Positions 1 to 9,466 of a stretch of DNA of 64,000 nucleotides are shown one piece after another. The DNA lies in NCBI RefSeq assembly GCF_020497125.1, contig NC_059079.1, forward strand, positions 49,673,114 through 49,737,113. The letters run 5' to 3'. A program made the translations under genes and the position numbers. The notes under the pieces are model-generated. The model saw only the letters and a program-made list of their open reading frames with translations. It was not told the origin of the DNA and searched no databases. Within the stretch, counting starts at the first letter, position 1. Each line of letters begins with the position of its first letter. Origin of the DNA: Mauremys mutica (lineage: Eukaryota; Chordata; Testudines; Geoemydidae).

Positions 1-1195
1 CATCAATGATCTGGAAGCAAGTGTAAAATCACTGCTGATAAAATTGGTAATGGTACAAAGATTGGCAGAATGGTAACTAATGATGAGACCAGGGCAATCA
101 TACAGCGTGATCTGGATCACTTAGTAAACTAGGCCCATTCAAACAAAATTCCATTTAATATAGCAATGCAAAATTATAGCCCTTAGAATATTTTTTAAAG
201 GGATGATGGAAAAATTGTAAAGGGTACAAAAAAGAGCCACAGAAATAATTTGATGGCTGGAGAAATTGCCTTACAGTGAGCAAGTTAAAGAGCTCAATCT
301 GTTTAGTTTATGCAAAAGAAGACTGAGGTGACTTAATTAGAGTGCATAAATACTTTCAGAGAGCAAAAATACTGGGTATTAAAGAACTCTTTAATTTAGC
401 AGAGAAAGGCATAACAAGAATGAATGTCTGGAGGCTGAAGACAGACAAATTCAAATTAGAAATCAGGCCCTTTTTTTTTTTAAACAGTCACAGTGATTAA
501 CCACTACAGTAGTTCTCAAACTTATTTGATTGTGCCCTCCTTCTGTGTGTCTGTAGTAGTTTATGACCCTGCCCCAGCCACACAAGTACATAAACTGATA
601 TATACACTTGAATCAGTTTCAGCTCCTTTGTTTTTTCATGTAAGAGTTTCTTTCTTTCTGTTGTATGAATGAGCCAATGATCCATTGTAATAAGAGCAAA
701 AGCAAAACTGAGATTGTGGTCCATGCTTACAATTAAATGTGCACACCCCATCATAGCAAACGGATTAATGTACATATGGCAATGACTTTGAATAATGCTT
801 TGCAAGATTAATAGAAATCCATCAAAATACACAGCGCCATCTGAGAACTTAATAAGTCTAGAGGAATCAGCTTTGCTAGTTATTCACTGATGTGGGTAAA
901 ATGTGCACAATAAGGGTTATTTTTCCCCTAAAACTTCTCATGCCCCATCCCCAGTTTAAGAACTTCTGCAGCAGAACAAATTACCAAGGGAAGTGGTGGA
1001 TTTTCCATCTCCTGGTATCTTCAAATTAATACCAGAGGCCTTCTGGAAAATAAGCTTCAGCCACATACCCTTGTGTGGAGCTCAGTAACATCTAACTGGA
1101 TGAAATTTAATGGCCTATGGTATACAGCAGGTCAGACTAGATGAAATAATATTACCTTCTGGCCTTAAACTCCATGAATATATGACTCTGTGAAT
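1..1195 (+). mobile_element. CR1 LINE 3' end, split by a MITE
   Basis: The first bases read as the end of a CR1 reverse-transcriptase ORF (frame remnants resembling an 'NDLE...' stretch followed by a segment resembling the 'RD LD' stretch), followed by the CR1 3' UTR up to about 1195. The tail carries the familiar CR1 pattern of 'ggtcagactagatga' followed by 'ccttctggcctta'. Many small changes and stops show that it is old. A 0.46 kb MITE interrupts it at about 507-968. The 5' part lies outside the window. Family assignment is from recognition of the CR1 3' UTR; the exact subfamily is not determined. Confidence 0.75.
507..968. mobile_element. Non-autonomous hAT-like MITE inside CR1
   Basis: The termini are imperfect inverted repeats: CAGTAGTTCTCAAACTT at the left and, read on the other strand, CAGAAGTTCTTAAACTG at the right. 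It sits in the CR1 3' UTR, which continues on both sides. No clear 8-bp target duplication is visible, so the boundary could be off by a few bases. The ORF spanning 497-832 has no protein features and is taken as chance. Confidence 0.5.
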
Positions 1196-1374
1196 AAGGA
1201 AAAATTATTCACTCAAATGCTCCTGTTGTTTTTAATGAGCCTACTCACTTGAGTAAGTGTTCACCAGTTTGAGTGAGGTCTTCACAATCTGGACTATAAT
1301 TTTTAGTGGCATATTAAATAATGAATAAATTTTCATATTTTAGGAAAAAATGCAAATTAATTCCAGGCCATCTA

Positions 1375-1745
1375 ATAGTTTCTGTCCTCTGGTGTCCATG
1401 CCTTGTCGTGGCGGGAAAGCTTGCATGCTCTAATGATCCCCAGAGTCTGTGGGCGGGGGAGGGGGTGGCTTTTTGCTTCTGGTAGGTTCAACCATGATGG
1501 ATTGGTTTGTGTGGGAGGGGTCAGACAAAACAGACACCCTGGTCCTTCAGGTTGGGGGTTATGCACAAGGCTAACAACCCTGTCCCATAAAAACCCATAA
1601 AAACCGAAATATGTTACGGAAACAGCGAAAGAAAAATCAACCATTACTGTGTGTGATGGCCTTCAGGAGTCGATGACCCGTATGACTGCCAGAGGTGAAA
1701 GCCGAAAGGAAGCCACTGGGAGACACGGTTCAGCTAAAGAATTAT
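1375..1745 (+). repeat. Dispersed repeat resembling a LINE 5' leader
   Basis: A moderately GC-rich block between AT-rich flanks, starting near 'ctgtcctctggtgtcc' and ending near 'gaagccactgggagac'. The wording resembles 5' leader sequence I associate with the type of vertebrate LINE decayed at 23700-28510, but I cannot align them here. No convincing ORF. Function as a truncated 5' UTR copy is an inference. Confidence 0.3.
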
Positions 1746-2094
1746 TTAGCCTACCAATGGGAAATACAGGAAGAAAGTGCTGGGGAGAGAGGAGCAGGGC
1801 TGATTGACTTAGGCCTGGTCTACACTAGGAGTTTATGTCGAATTTAGCAGCGTTAATTCGACTTAACCGTGCACCCGTCCACACCAGGAAGCTAATTAGT
1901 TCGACCTAGAGGGCTCTTTAGTTCGAATTCTGTACTCCTCCCCGACGAGGGGAGTAGCGCTAAATTCGACATGGCTATGTCGAATTAGGCTGTGTGTGGA
2001 CGGAAATCGACCTTAGTAGCTCCGGGAGCTATCCCACAGTGCACCACTCTGTTGACACTCTGGACAGCAGTCCGAGCTTGGATGTTCTGACCAG

Positions 2095-2338
2095 CCACAC
2101 AGGAAATGCCCAGGGAAAATTTGACACACTCCGGCGCCTTGTGGATGTTCTGCAGGACCACAGGCAGGAGGACAGAGCCCCCCTGCACTGTATCTGCAAC
2201 CGCCCTCCCCCGCCACAAAGTCCCAAATCCCCCTCACCCAAAGTAACAAGAAGGAGGGGCGACAGGGGCCATGAAAACTGTCACTGCACCCCTGCAGAGT
2301 GCACAAATACAAGAAGGCTCTCATTCCCTAAATGTTGA
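2095..2338 (+). pseudogene. Relic of the Harbinger Myb-like gene, C-terminal part
   Basis: The + frame reads a C-terminal segment with an 'LRRLVDVLQ' helix, a proline-rich 'NRPPPPQ' stretch and a 'TRRLSF' end, parallel to exon 2 of the Myb-like gene at 7046-7542 ('LRRMVELQE', 'NHPPPL', 'TKRLSLL'). The SANT domain and exon 1 are missing. A second, more degraded copy of the proline-rich stretch follows at about 2700-2800, so the 3' region is either duplicated or derived from a related subfamily. Confidence 0.6.
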
Positions 2339-2936
2339 GAAGTCCTTCCCTTCCTGGCTCACCGAAGCTCCAATCCCAGTTTCATCCCCTAACTGTGTAG
2401 TTGATTATTAAAAGTAGTTTGCTGTTAATTACTATTTCCGTCAAGTTTTTCTACAGAAGACTGTCTGTGAAGGGGGGGGTGTGTGAAGGGGGTTGTTAAT
2501 TGCATAGGACAGCCACCTTTACCAGGATACAGACACGGGGGCAGGATCAACAGCAGGTCACACACACAGTGCAGTCAGTAGGCACCCTGGTCAGTCTGGG
2601 AGGTGTTTTCCATGTTCTGTGTGGGTGGGGGGTACGTGACTTTGTGGCATGGGAGGGCAGTTACAGAACTTATGCAGCGGTCCTTGTCCCGGACCACAGA
2701 GCGACGCAGCAGGGGAATCTGTAACCGTCCTCCCCCGCCACAAGGTCACGTAGCCCCCGCACACAGAGTCCCGAAAAGGAGGGATGGCAGGCTCCGTTGA
2801 AACAACCAGTCCGGCACTGCAGACCTCTCTAGGAGCAGGAGCCTATCATTCCTCGAGTGTAGAAGCGGTGTTAACATCACTGCACACCCTACCCACCACA
2901 GTCTGCGTCCCTGTTTCAACCCTTTAACGTGAATTC

Positions 2937-2984
2937 ATTAATAAAGAAAACATTGTTAATTAACAATGTTCCATTAACTTTATT
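2937..2984. promoter_or_regulatory. Back-to-back poly(A) signals around a 22-bp palindrome
   Basis: Between the two converging gene remnants there is AATAAA on + (about 2940), a perfect 22-bp palindrome at 2949-2970 centred on TTAATTAA, and TTTATT (AATAAA on -) at about 2979. This resembles a shared bidirectional 3'-end region. Use as a poly(A) signal is inferred from position. Confidence 0.45.
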
Positions 2985-3100
2985 TTTAAACGTGTGTTGG
3001 AAGGGGGAAAACGTGGTGAACGGGGTATGTAACCGCAGAAGAAAGTCAACAGTAACTGAAGCAGGGGCAGGTTCAGCTTCTCTGTAAAGAAACTGAACAG

Positions 3101-3505
3101 TCACAGGTTACCCTGCTCCCTGAGGAACCTAGCTTTCAAAGCCTCCCGGATGCACAGCGCTTCCCGCTGGGCTCTTCTAATTGCACGGCTGTCTGGCTGA
3201 GCGTAATCAGCAGCCAGGCGATTTGCCTCAACCTCCCATCCCGCCATAAAGGTCTCCCCTTTGCTCTCACAGAGATTGTGGAGCACACAGCAAGCTGCAA
3301 TAACAATGGGGATATTGGTTTCGCTGAGATCCGAGCGAGTCAGTAAGATCCTCCATCTCCCCTTGAGACGTCCGAAAGCACGTTGAATGATAACAGTTAC
3401 CCAAGACCACCCTCGACACATTTTTTCCCCCAGCATGCATTGTGGGGAAATCCCAGAATTCAAATGGGCAGCAGGGACTGCGGGAACTGTGGGATAGCTT
3501 CCCAC
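3101..3505 (-). pseudogene. Truncated Harbinger transposase, C-terminal fragment
   Basis: The open frame ends at 3101. Residues from about 43 of the 134-residue frame (3101-3380) match the last about 94 residues of the transposase at 5512-6801: the FGRLK helix, 'LLTRSDLS', 'PIVIAACCVLHNLCESKG' and the C-terminal helical tail. The first about 42 residues come from leader sequence near the element end, joined by an internal deletion. Both catalytic Asp positions are gone and the catalytic Glu position reads Gln. It cannot be an active nuclease. Confidence 0.8.
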
Positions 3506-3651
3506 AGTGCACCGCTTCCAATGTCGACGCTTGCCCCGTTAGTGTGGACTCACAAAGTCGAATTAGTGTCCTAAGTGTGGACACACAAATTCGACTTTGT
3601 AATTCGAATTAAGTTAAATCGAACTAATCTGGTACTGTAGACATACCCTTA

Positions 3652-5138
3652 AAGTGATCTCAAGGAAAGAAGACTTTTTTCCTCCTGGAACCTGGGGAAA
3701 GGACTGATGGTCTGACAGACACTATAAATACTATTACCACACAGAACTGTAAAGGTGTTGGTGCAGGGATTGGAAATAAACTACACAGTGTGGCTATCTG
3801 ACCAGTGGAGTCTCTGTGGTGCTAGAAAGTAGGAGTGGAGCGTCCCCTGCTAGCTCACCACTTTAACATGCTGCATTTGCACCATGCGGAGAAGCAAACG
3901 TCATCAGTTCACTGCTGAATTGGATTCCCTATATAGGAGTGGGATGAATCACAACTATATAACAGCAAGTTATTTTTTATATTTTTACAATGTGAAACCC
4001 CCGATATCTAAATGTATGTCCTCCCTCTACCAGTAACCCAAATAAGAATCAGTGTATGATTTAAATAAGGATTAAACATTATATTATTAAATAGAAATGC
4101 ACTAGTCAGGTTAGCAGCAAGAGGCTTTCTGTAGTATGCATACCCAGCTGTTGAAGTGTTTATGAGACAGGGGACATGCACTCAAAATCTCATTCAATGC
4201 AACTTGGTGCAAAATCCCCCTGATCTGAGATCCTACTCAAGGGTATAAATGATGCAGCTGCTAAAGTATCGTACTAACCCTGAGTTTCCAGTCCCCTGTG
4301 TGGAATTAACCCACACAGGGAATGAGATGACCTAAATAATTATCCAATTAAAAAAAAGAGAGAGAAGAGAAGAGAAGAGAAGAGAAGACACTTCAGGTCA
4401 AAAACTACAGTTTTATCTTTGCAAAGAACAAATTGTTGCAGTACTAAAACATTTCTATATCTGTTTCTTCCATTGTATTTTACGGCCCAAGTAACTCATA
4501 CAGCCCTTAAGCTTTTTTTTTTTTTCTTTTGGGGGGAAGAAGGATGCGGGTAGCTTATTGGTAAAAATGTCTGTGTAACTTGCAATTCAGAGTTTAATTT
4601 AACCATATTCTGTCATGTACTTTTACAATCACTTTATTTCCTATCTATGTATAGTTGATTAACTACAACTACAATACCAAAACAGGCAGTCATTTACGGG
4701 CCCAACATTGCAAGGTTGTAAGTCATTGAAGTTAATGGAAATTTAATGGAAGGAGGGGGGAGATTAGCATTTTTCAGCAGGTGCTCAAGATCAGGCCCTG
4801 TATAATGGCAAACATAGCTGTGAAAATAGTAGAGGTAATAAATATGATTATTTCAAAACCATAAATGCATGAAATGCACAGTAAACTATAGAGTGAGTTG
4901 TCCATACAGGAATATATCCTAACCATAATGGACACACATCTCTCATGAGTGTCTATAGGTGCCTGATCCAAAGCACATTGAAGTTAACAAGAGTCTTTTC
5001 AAGAGGCTCTGATTCATGGCTACCATGAGGGAACAAAAGACCATACAGAGCTTCCAGTGAAAACCATAGTTGACTGAGGGAAATGATTAAAGACAGGACA
5101 AGAGAAGGAGGGGGGCGGGAGCCACAACTGACATATAT
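3652..5138. other. Interval between the two Harbinger copies; no gene seen
   Basis: AT-rich, with short spurious frames only. It contains a purine (AGAGA)n simple repeat at about 4358-4388 and a T run near 4510. I see no conserved coding frame, RNA gene or recognisable repeat family here. Confidence 0.5.
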
Positions 5139-5511
5139 AAGGGTATGTCTACACTACAGGATTATTCTGATTTTACATAAACCGTTTTTTTAAAACAGAT
5201 TGTATAAAGTCGAATGCACGCGGCCACACTAAGCACATTAATTCGGCGGTGTGCATCCATGTACCGAGACTAGCGTCGATTTCCGGAGCGTTGCACTGTG
5301 GGTAGCTATCCCATAGCTATCCCATAGTTCCCACAGTCTCCCCCGCCCATTAGAATTCTGGGTTGAGATCCCAGTGCCTGATGGGGCAAAAGACATTGTC
5401 GCGGGTGCTTCTGGGTACAGCCTCACCCCCTCCCTCCATGAAAGCAGCAGCAGCCAACCGTTTCGTGCCTTTTTCCTGGGTGAACTGTGCAGACACCATA
5501 GCACAGCAAGC

Positions 5512-6801
5512 ATGGACCCTGTTCAGCTCAAGACAGCAATCATGGACATTTTAAAAACCTCATGCATTCTCGTACACTCAATGCTGAACCGGGACCTGCA
5601 AAGCCAGGCGAGGAGGCGGCGGCTATGGCAGTGCGGCGACGAGAGTGATGAGGACATGGACACAGAATTCTGTCAAACTGCGGGCCCCTGCGCTTTGGAG
5701 ATCCTGCTGGTAATGGGGCAGGTTCTAGCCATTGAACGCCGATTTGGGGCCTGGGAAACAAGCACAGACTGGTGGGACCACATAGTTTTGCGGGTGTGGG
5801 ACGATTCGCAGTGGCTGCGAAACTTTCGCATGCGTAAGGGCACTTTCATGGAACTTTGTGACTTGCTTTCCCCTGCCCTGAAGGGCCAGAATACAAAGAT
5901 GAGAGCAGCCCTCACAGTTGAGAAGCGAGTGGCAATAGCCCTCTGGAAGCTTGCAATGCCAGACAGCTACCAGTCAATCGGGAATCAATTTGGAGTGGGC
6001 AAATCTACTGTGGGGGCTGCTGTGATGCAAGTAGCCAAAGCAATCACTAAGCTGCTGCTACGAAAGGTAGTGACTCTGGGAAATGTGCAGGTCATAGTGG
6101 ATGGCTTTGCTGCAATGGGATTCCCTAACTGTGGTGGGGCGATAGATGGAACCCATATCCCTATCTTGGCACCAGAGCACCAGGGCACCCACTACATAAA
6201 CCGCAAGGGGTACTTTTCAATGATGCTGCAAGCACTGGTGGATCACAAGGGATGTTTCACCAACATCCACGTGGGATGGCCAGGAAGGGTTCATGACGCT
6301 TGCGTCTTCAGAAGCACTACTCTGTTTAAACGGCTGCAGCACGGGAATTACTTCCCAGACCAGAAAATAAGAGTTGGGGATGTTGAAATGCCTGTCGTTA
6401 TCCTGGGGGACCCAGCCTACCCCTTGATGCCATGGCTCATGAAGCCATACACAGGCAGCCTGGACAGTGGTCAGGAGCTGTTCAACTACAGGCTGAGCAA
6501 GTGCAGAATGGTGGTAGAATGTGCCTTTGGCCGTTTAAAGGCGCGCTGGCGCACATTACTGACTCGCTCAGACCTCAGCCAAATCAATGTCCCCATTGTT
6601 ATTGCTGCTTGCTGTGTGCTCCACAATCTCTGTGAGAGTAAGGGGGATACCTTTATGGCGGGGTGGGAGGCTGAGGCAAATCACCTGGCTGCTGATTACG
6701 CACAGCCAGACACCAGGGAGATTACAAGAGCACACCAGGAAGCGGTGCGCATTAGAGAAGCTTTGAAAACCAGTTTCATCACTGGCCAGGGTATAGTCTG
6801 A
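5512..6801 (+). CDS. PIF/Harbinger DDE transposase (HARBI1-like nuclease)
   Basis: Cut-and-paste transposase of the DDE_Tnp_4 type, expected to cleave at the element ends in the nucleus. The frame is open from 5374 but that start is GTG; the first ATG is at 5512, giving a 429-residue protein ('MDPVQLKTAI...'), normal for the family. Counting from 5374, the catalytic triad is Asp258 (AIDGTHI), Asp346 (LGDPAYP) and Glu382 (VECAFGRLKARW), or 212, 300 and 336 from the ATG, plus the conserved GRVHDACVF stretch. A helix-turn-helix-like segment (SIGNQFGVGKSTVG) lies upstream of the core. No stop or frameshift is seen. It converges with the Myb-like gene; AATAAA follows at 6904-6909. An additional 5' exon cannot be excluded. 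Confidence 0.92.
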   Translation: MDPVQLKTAIMDILKTSCILVHSMLNRDLQSQARRRRLWQCGDESDEDMDTEFCQTAGPCALEILLVMGQVLAIERRFGAWETSTDWWDHIVLRVWDDSQWLRNFRMRKGTFMELCDLLSPALKGQNTKMRAALTVEKRVAIALWKLAMPDSYQSIGNQFGVGKSTVGAAVMQVAKAITKLLLRKVVTLGNVQVIVDGFAAMGFPNCGGAIDGTHIPILAPEHQGTHYINRKGYFSMMLQALVDHKGCFTNIHVGWPGRVHDACVFRSTTLFKRLQHGNYFPDQKIRVGDVEMPVVILGDPAYPLMPWLMKPYTGSLDSGQELFNYRLSKCRMVVECAFGRLKARWRTLLTRSDLSQINVPIVIAACCVLHNLCESKGDTFMAGWEAEANHLAADYAQPDTREITRAHQEAVRIREALKTSFITGQGIV

Positions 6802-6903
6802 CTGTTGTGTTTCTTTCTCCTTGATGAACCCCCACACCCCTTGATTGACTCATTCACTGTAAGCCACCCACCACCCCTTCGATCACAGCTTGCTTTCTAA
6901 GGA

Positions 6904-6943
6904 AATAAAGTCACTCTCGTTTAAAAATCATGTATTCTTTATT
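6904..6943. promoter_or_regulatory. Convergent poly(A) signals between transposase and Myb-like genes
   Basis: AATAAA on + at 6904-6909 lies 103 bases after the transposase stop. TTTATT at 6938-6943 is AATAAA on -, 103 bases after the Myb-like stop. The signals overlap in such a way that the two 3' UTRs would be antisense to each other over about 30-60 bases. Use is inferred from position. Confidence 0.6.
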
Positions 6944-7045
6944 ACTTAATTATAAAAAGAGGGAGAGAACTGACAAGGTAGCCTGGGTGGGGTTTCGGAG
7001 GAGAATAGTAGGGAAGTAAAAGGCCACTATAAAAATTTCATAATT

Positions 7046-9077
7046 TCATAATAATGAGAGCCTTTTGGTTAGGCTGTCCACTGGGGTGGAGTGGGCGGGT
7101 GCACGGAGCCTAGCCCCACGAGTTCTTACTCGTCTGGCGGGTGAGGAGGCTAAGGAACATGGTAAGGGGGGAGGGTGGTTATACAAGGGCTGCAGCGGCA
7201 CTCTGTGATCCTGCTGCCGTTCCTGAAGCTCCACCATACGCCGGAGCATGTCAGTTTGATCACACAGCAGCCCCAGAGTTGCATCCCGCCACCGCTGATC
7301 TTCCTGCTGCCACCTCTCATCTCGAGCATCTCTCCTGTCCTCACATTCGTCCCTCCTATCCTCATGGTCACTGGCATCTTTCCTGTACTTTGCTACCACG
7401 TCTTTCCACTCATTCAGATGCGCTCTTTCATTGCGGGTCACTTCCATGATTTCCGAAAACATTTCTTCTCGCGTCTTTTTTTTCTGCCGCCTTATCTGAG
7501 ATAGCCTTCGGGACGGAGTAGGGATGCTTGAAAAATTTGCAGCTGCATGAGGGAGGAAAAAAAGGGAGAAAAGTATTTAAAAAGATACATTTTAGAGAAC
7601 AATGGTCATACTCTTTCACGGTGAACAACACTATTCACCTTACATAGCACATGTGTTTTTACTACAAGGTCGCATTTTGCTTCTTAATATTGAGTGCCTG
7701 CGGCTTTGGTGTTACAGATCACAGACGCAGGTCCGGGCATCAGAATTCTGCTTGCATGCGGCCATGGTAAGCCATTGTCTTTCGTCTTCTGCAGCCTTCA
7801 TCTATCCAGCCCCCTCCTTTTTCAAATAGCAAGCAAAGCCCATTGAGTGCTGCTTCTTTCCTGTTAACGTGCAGCAGCAGAAATCACCCCGTGGCTGGTA
7901 TCATGGAAGATCACTGCTAAACACCCCCCTTTCCACACACACCCCCAACTGCGTGGCTGGTAGCAAGAAAGATCCCTGATAGCCAAACGCGGAAAAGCAC
8001 AGCGCCAATCGTGCCTCCCTCCCTTCCCCCCGCTTGGCTACCTGCAGGGAAGGATTTCTTTTAAGCAACAGGCAAACAGCCCAGTAGGAATGGCCATCTC
8101 TGTCCCCTTACTTAAATTCCTGAATTTCAACCAGGTTACCATGAACGATATCACTCTCCTGAGGATAACACAGCGAGATAAAGAACGGATGTTTCTTGAA
8201 TGCCAACAATCACCGGGACCATACGCAGCTAGGCTTTGTCATGCAATGATACCAGATTACTTGCTACATGCATGGCGTGGTCAAGTGTCCTACCATGGAG
8301 GACAGAATAAAGCAGCGCTGCCCAGAAACCTTCTGCAAAGGCTTTTGGAGTACCTCCAGGAGAGCTTCATGGAGATGTCCCTAGAGGATTTCCGCTCCAT
8401 CCCCAGACATGTTAACAGACTTTTCCAGTAACTGTACTGGCCGCGAATGCATCCCAAGTCCTCAGGCCAAATTAATCATTAAAAAACGCTTGCTTTTAAA
8501 CCATGTCTTATATTTACAAGGTACACTCACCAGAGGTCCCTTCCATGGCTTCATTGTCTGGGATAGTTGTTTGGGAGGGCTGGGAGGGTAATTCCGTCAG
8601 GGTGAGAAAAAGCTCCTGGCTGTTGGGGAGAACAGAGTGCTGTGTGCTTTCTACAAGCTCGTCCTCCTCTTCCTCCTCATCTTCCCCGTCCGCAGAATCC
8701 TCAGCCATGGCTGCGATTACCACCCCCACCTCGGAATCCACAGACAGGGGTGGGGTAGTGGTGGTGGACCCCCCTAGAATTGCATGCAGCTCAGTGTAGA
8801 AGCGGCATGTTTTCGGTCCTGCCCCGGACCTTCCGTTTGCTTCTTTGGTTTTCTGGTAGGCTTGTCTGAGCTCTTTAACTTTCACACAGCACTGTACTGA
8901 GTCCCTGGTGTGGCCTCTCTGCATCATGGCCTTGGAAATTTTTTCAAATGTTTTTTCATTTAGTCTTTTGGAACGGAGTTCCGTTAGCACAGAATCCTCT
9001 CCCCATACAGTGATCAGATCCAGTACCACCAGTGCGATCCATGCTGGAGCTCTTTTTCGATTCTCAGGAGACTGCAT
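7046..9077 (-). CDS. Harbinger Myb/SANT-like DNA-binding protein, two exons
   Basis: Second protein of the transposon. In studied Harbingers the Myb-like partner binds the ends and helps bring the transposase into the nucleus; that role here is by family. Exon 1 runs 9077-8531 from ATG 'MQSPENRKRAPAW' (the longer open frame to 9110 starts with GTG). The donor is GTGAGT at 8530-8525; the acceptor is ATGCAG just above 7542 after a pyrimidine tract; exon 2 runs 7542-7046. The junction codon is split after base 1 and the spliced frame is 348 codons with no stop, which strongly supports the intron. Exon 1 holds the Trp-spaced Myb/SANT helices, then an acidic run (DGEDEEEEEDE). Exon 2 has a basic 'RRQKKKTREE' segment, a charged coiled-coil-like region and a proline-rich tail. 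Confidence 0.85.
8090..8431 (+). CDS. Unrecognised small ORF inside the Myb-like intron, antisense to it
   Basis: 113 codons from ATG 8090; an internal ATG at 8141 ('MNDITLLRITQRDKERM') has a better context and directly follows a splice-acceptor-like 'tttcaaccag', giving 96 residues. Composition is protein-like, with predicted helices, few repeats and a mix of charged and hydrophobic residues: 'LRITQRDKERMFLECQQ', 'RLCHAMIPDYLLHAWRG', 'LLQRLLEYLQESFMEMSLEDF'. ATTAAA follows the stop at about 8478. I do not recognise a domain. It may be a third Harbinger gene, an exon of a + strand transcript, or chance. There is no homologous block in copy 1, where this region is deleted. Confidence 0.45.
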   Translation: MAISVPLLKFLNFNQVTMNDITLLRITQRDKERMFLECQQSPGPYAARLCHAMIPDYLLHAWRGQVSYHGGQNKAALPRNLLQRLLEYLQESFMEMSLEDFRSIPRHVNRLFQ

Positions 9078-9199
9078 TGTTACCTGTGCTGATGAGCTCT
9101 GCGTGGTCACCTGTGCTGATGGAGCTCTCCACGCTGGCCAAACAGGAAATGAAATTCAAAAGTTCGCGGGGCTTTTCCTGTGTACCTGCCAGTGCATCT

Positions 9200-9466
9200 G
9201 AGTTCAGATGGCTTTCCAGAGCGGTCACAATGGTGCACTGTGGGATAGCTCCTGGAGGCCAATACCGTCGATTTGCGGCCACACTAACTCTAATCTGACA
9301 TGGCAATACCGATTTGAGCGCTACTTCCCTCGTCAGGGAGGAGTACAGATATCGGTATTAAGAGCCCTTTATATCGATATAAAGGGCTTCATTGTGTGGA
9401 CGGGTGCAGCGTAAAATCGGTTTAACACTGCTGAATTCGGTATAAACGCGTAGTGTAGACCAGGCC
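9200..9466. repeat. Myb-side subterminal region of Harbinger copy 2
   Basis: It lies between the Myb-like start and the right end. It carries repeated variants of a TATCGGTA/ATCGAT-like motif and a palindrome around 'ccctttatatcgatataaaggg' (about 9364-9385). 'gcactgtgggatagct' near 9236 is mirrored by 'gcactgtgggtagctat' near 5294 at the opposite end. Likely transposition-protein binding sites and promoter region of the Myb-like gene; both are inferences. Confidence 0.5.

Larger units (their letters stand above)
1812..3648 (-). mobile_element. Internally deleted PIF/Harbinger transposon (copy 1)
   Basis: Left end GGCCTGGTCTACACTA and right end (other strand) GGGTATGTCTACAGTA form the terminal inverted repeats. 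A perfect 3-bp target duplication TTA flanks the element (1809-1811 and 3649-3651), as expected for Harbinger. It keeps the 3' parts of the same two genes found intact in the copy at 5141-9466: Myb-like on + near 2095-2338 and transposase on - at 3101-3380. The 5' parts of both are deleted. The element lies in reverse orientation relative to that copy, 1.5 kb away. It encodes no complete transposase, so it would depend on an autonomous relative. Confidence 0.9.
5141..9466 (+). mobile_element. PIF/Harbinger transposon, near-complete (copy 2)
   Basis: Left end GGGTATGTCTACACTAC and right end (other strand) GGCCTGGTCTACACTAC match over the TCTACACTAC core. The 4.3-kb element holds an intact DDE transposase on +, a two-exon Myb-like gene on -, and a small ORF in the Myb intron. 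The flanks are TAA at left and TGG at right, so no clean 3-bp target duplication is visible; one end may have mutated or been rearranged. The transposase-side end has the GGGTATG form and the Myb-side end the GGCCTGG form, the same polarity as copy 1. Intact frames suggest fairly recent activity. Confidence 0.9.

Noticed and set aside
1985..2338. Overlapping - frames at 1985-2324
   Set aside because: Shadows of the Myb-like relic on +; no matching domain.
7141..7504. 102- and 109-codon + frames
   Set aside because: Antisense shadows of Myb-like exon 2.
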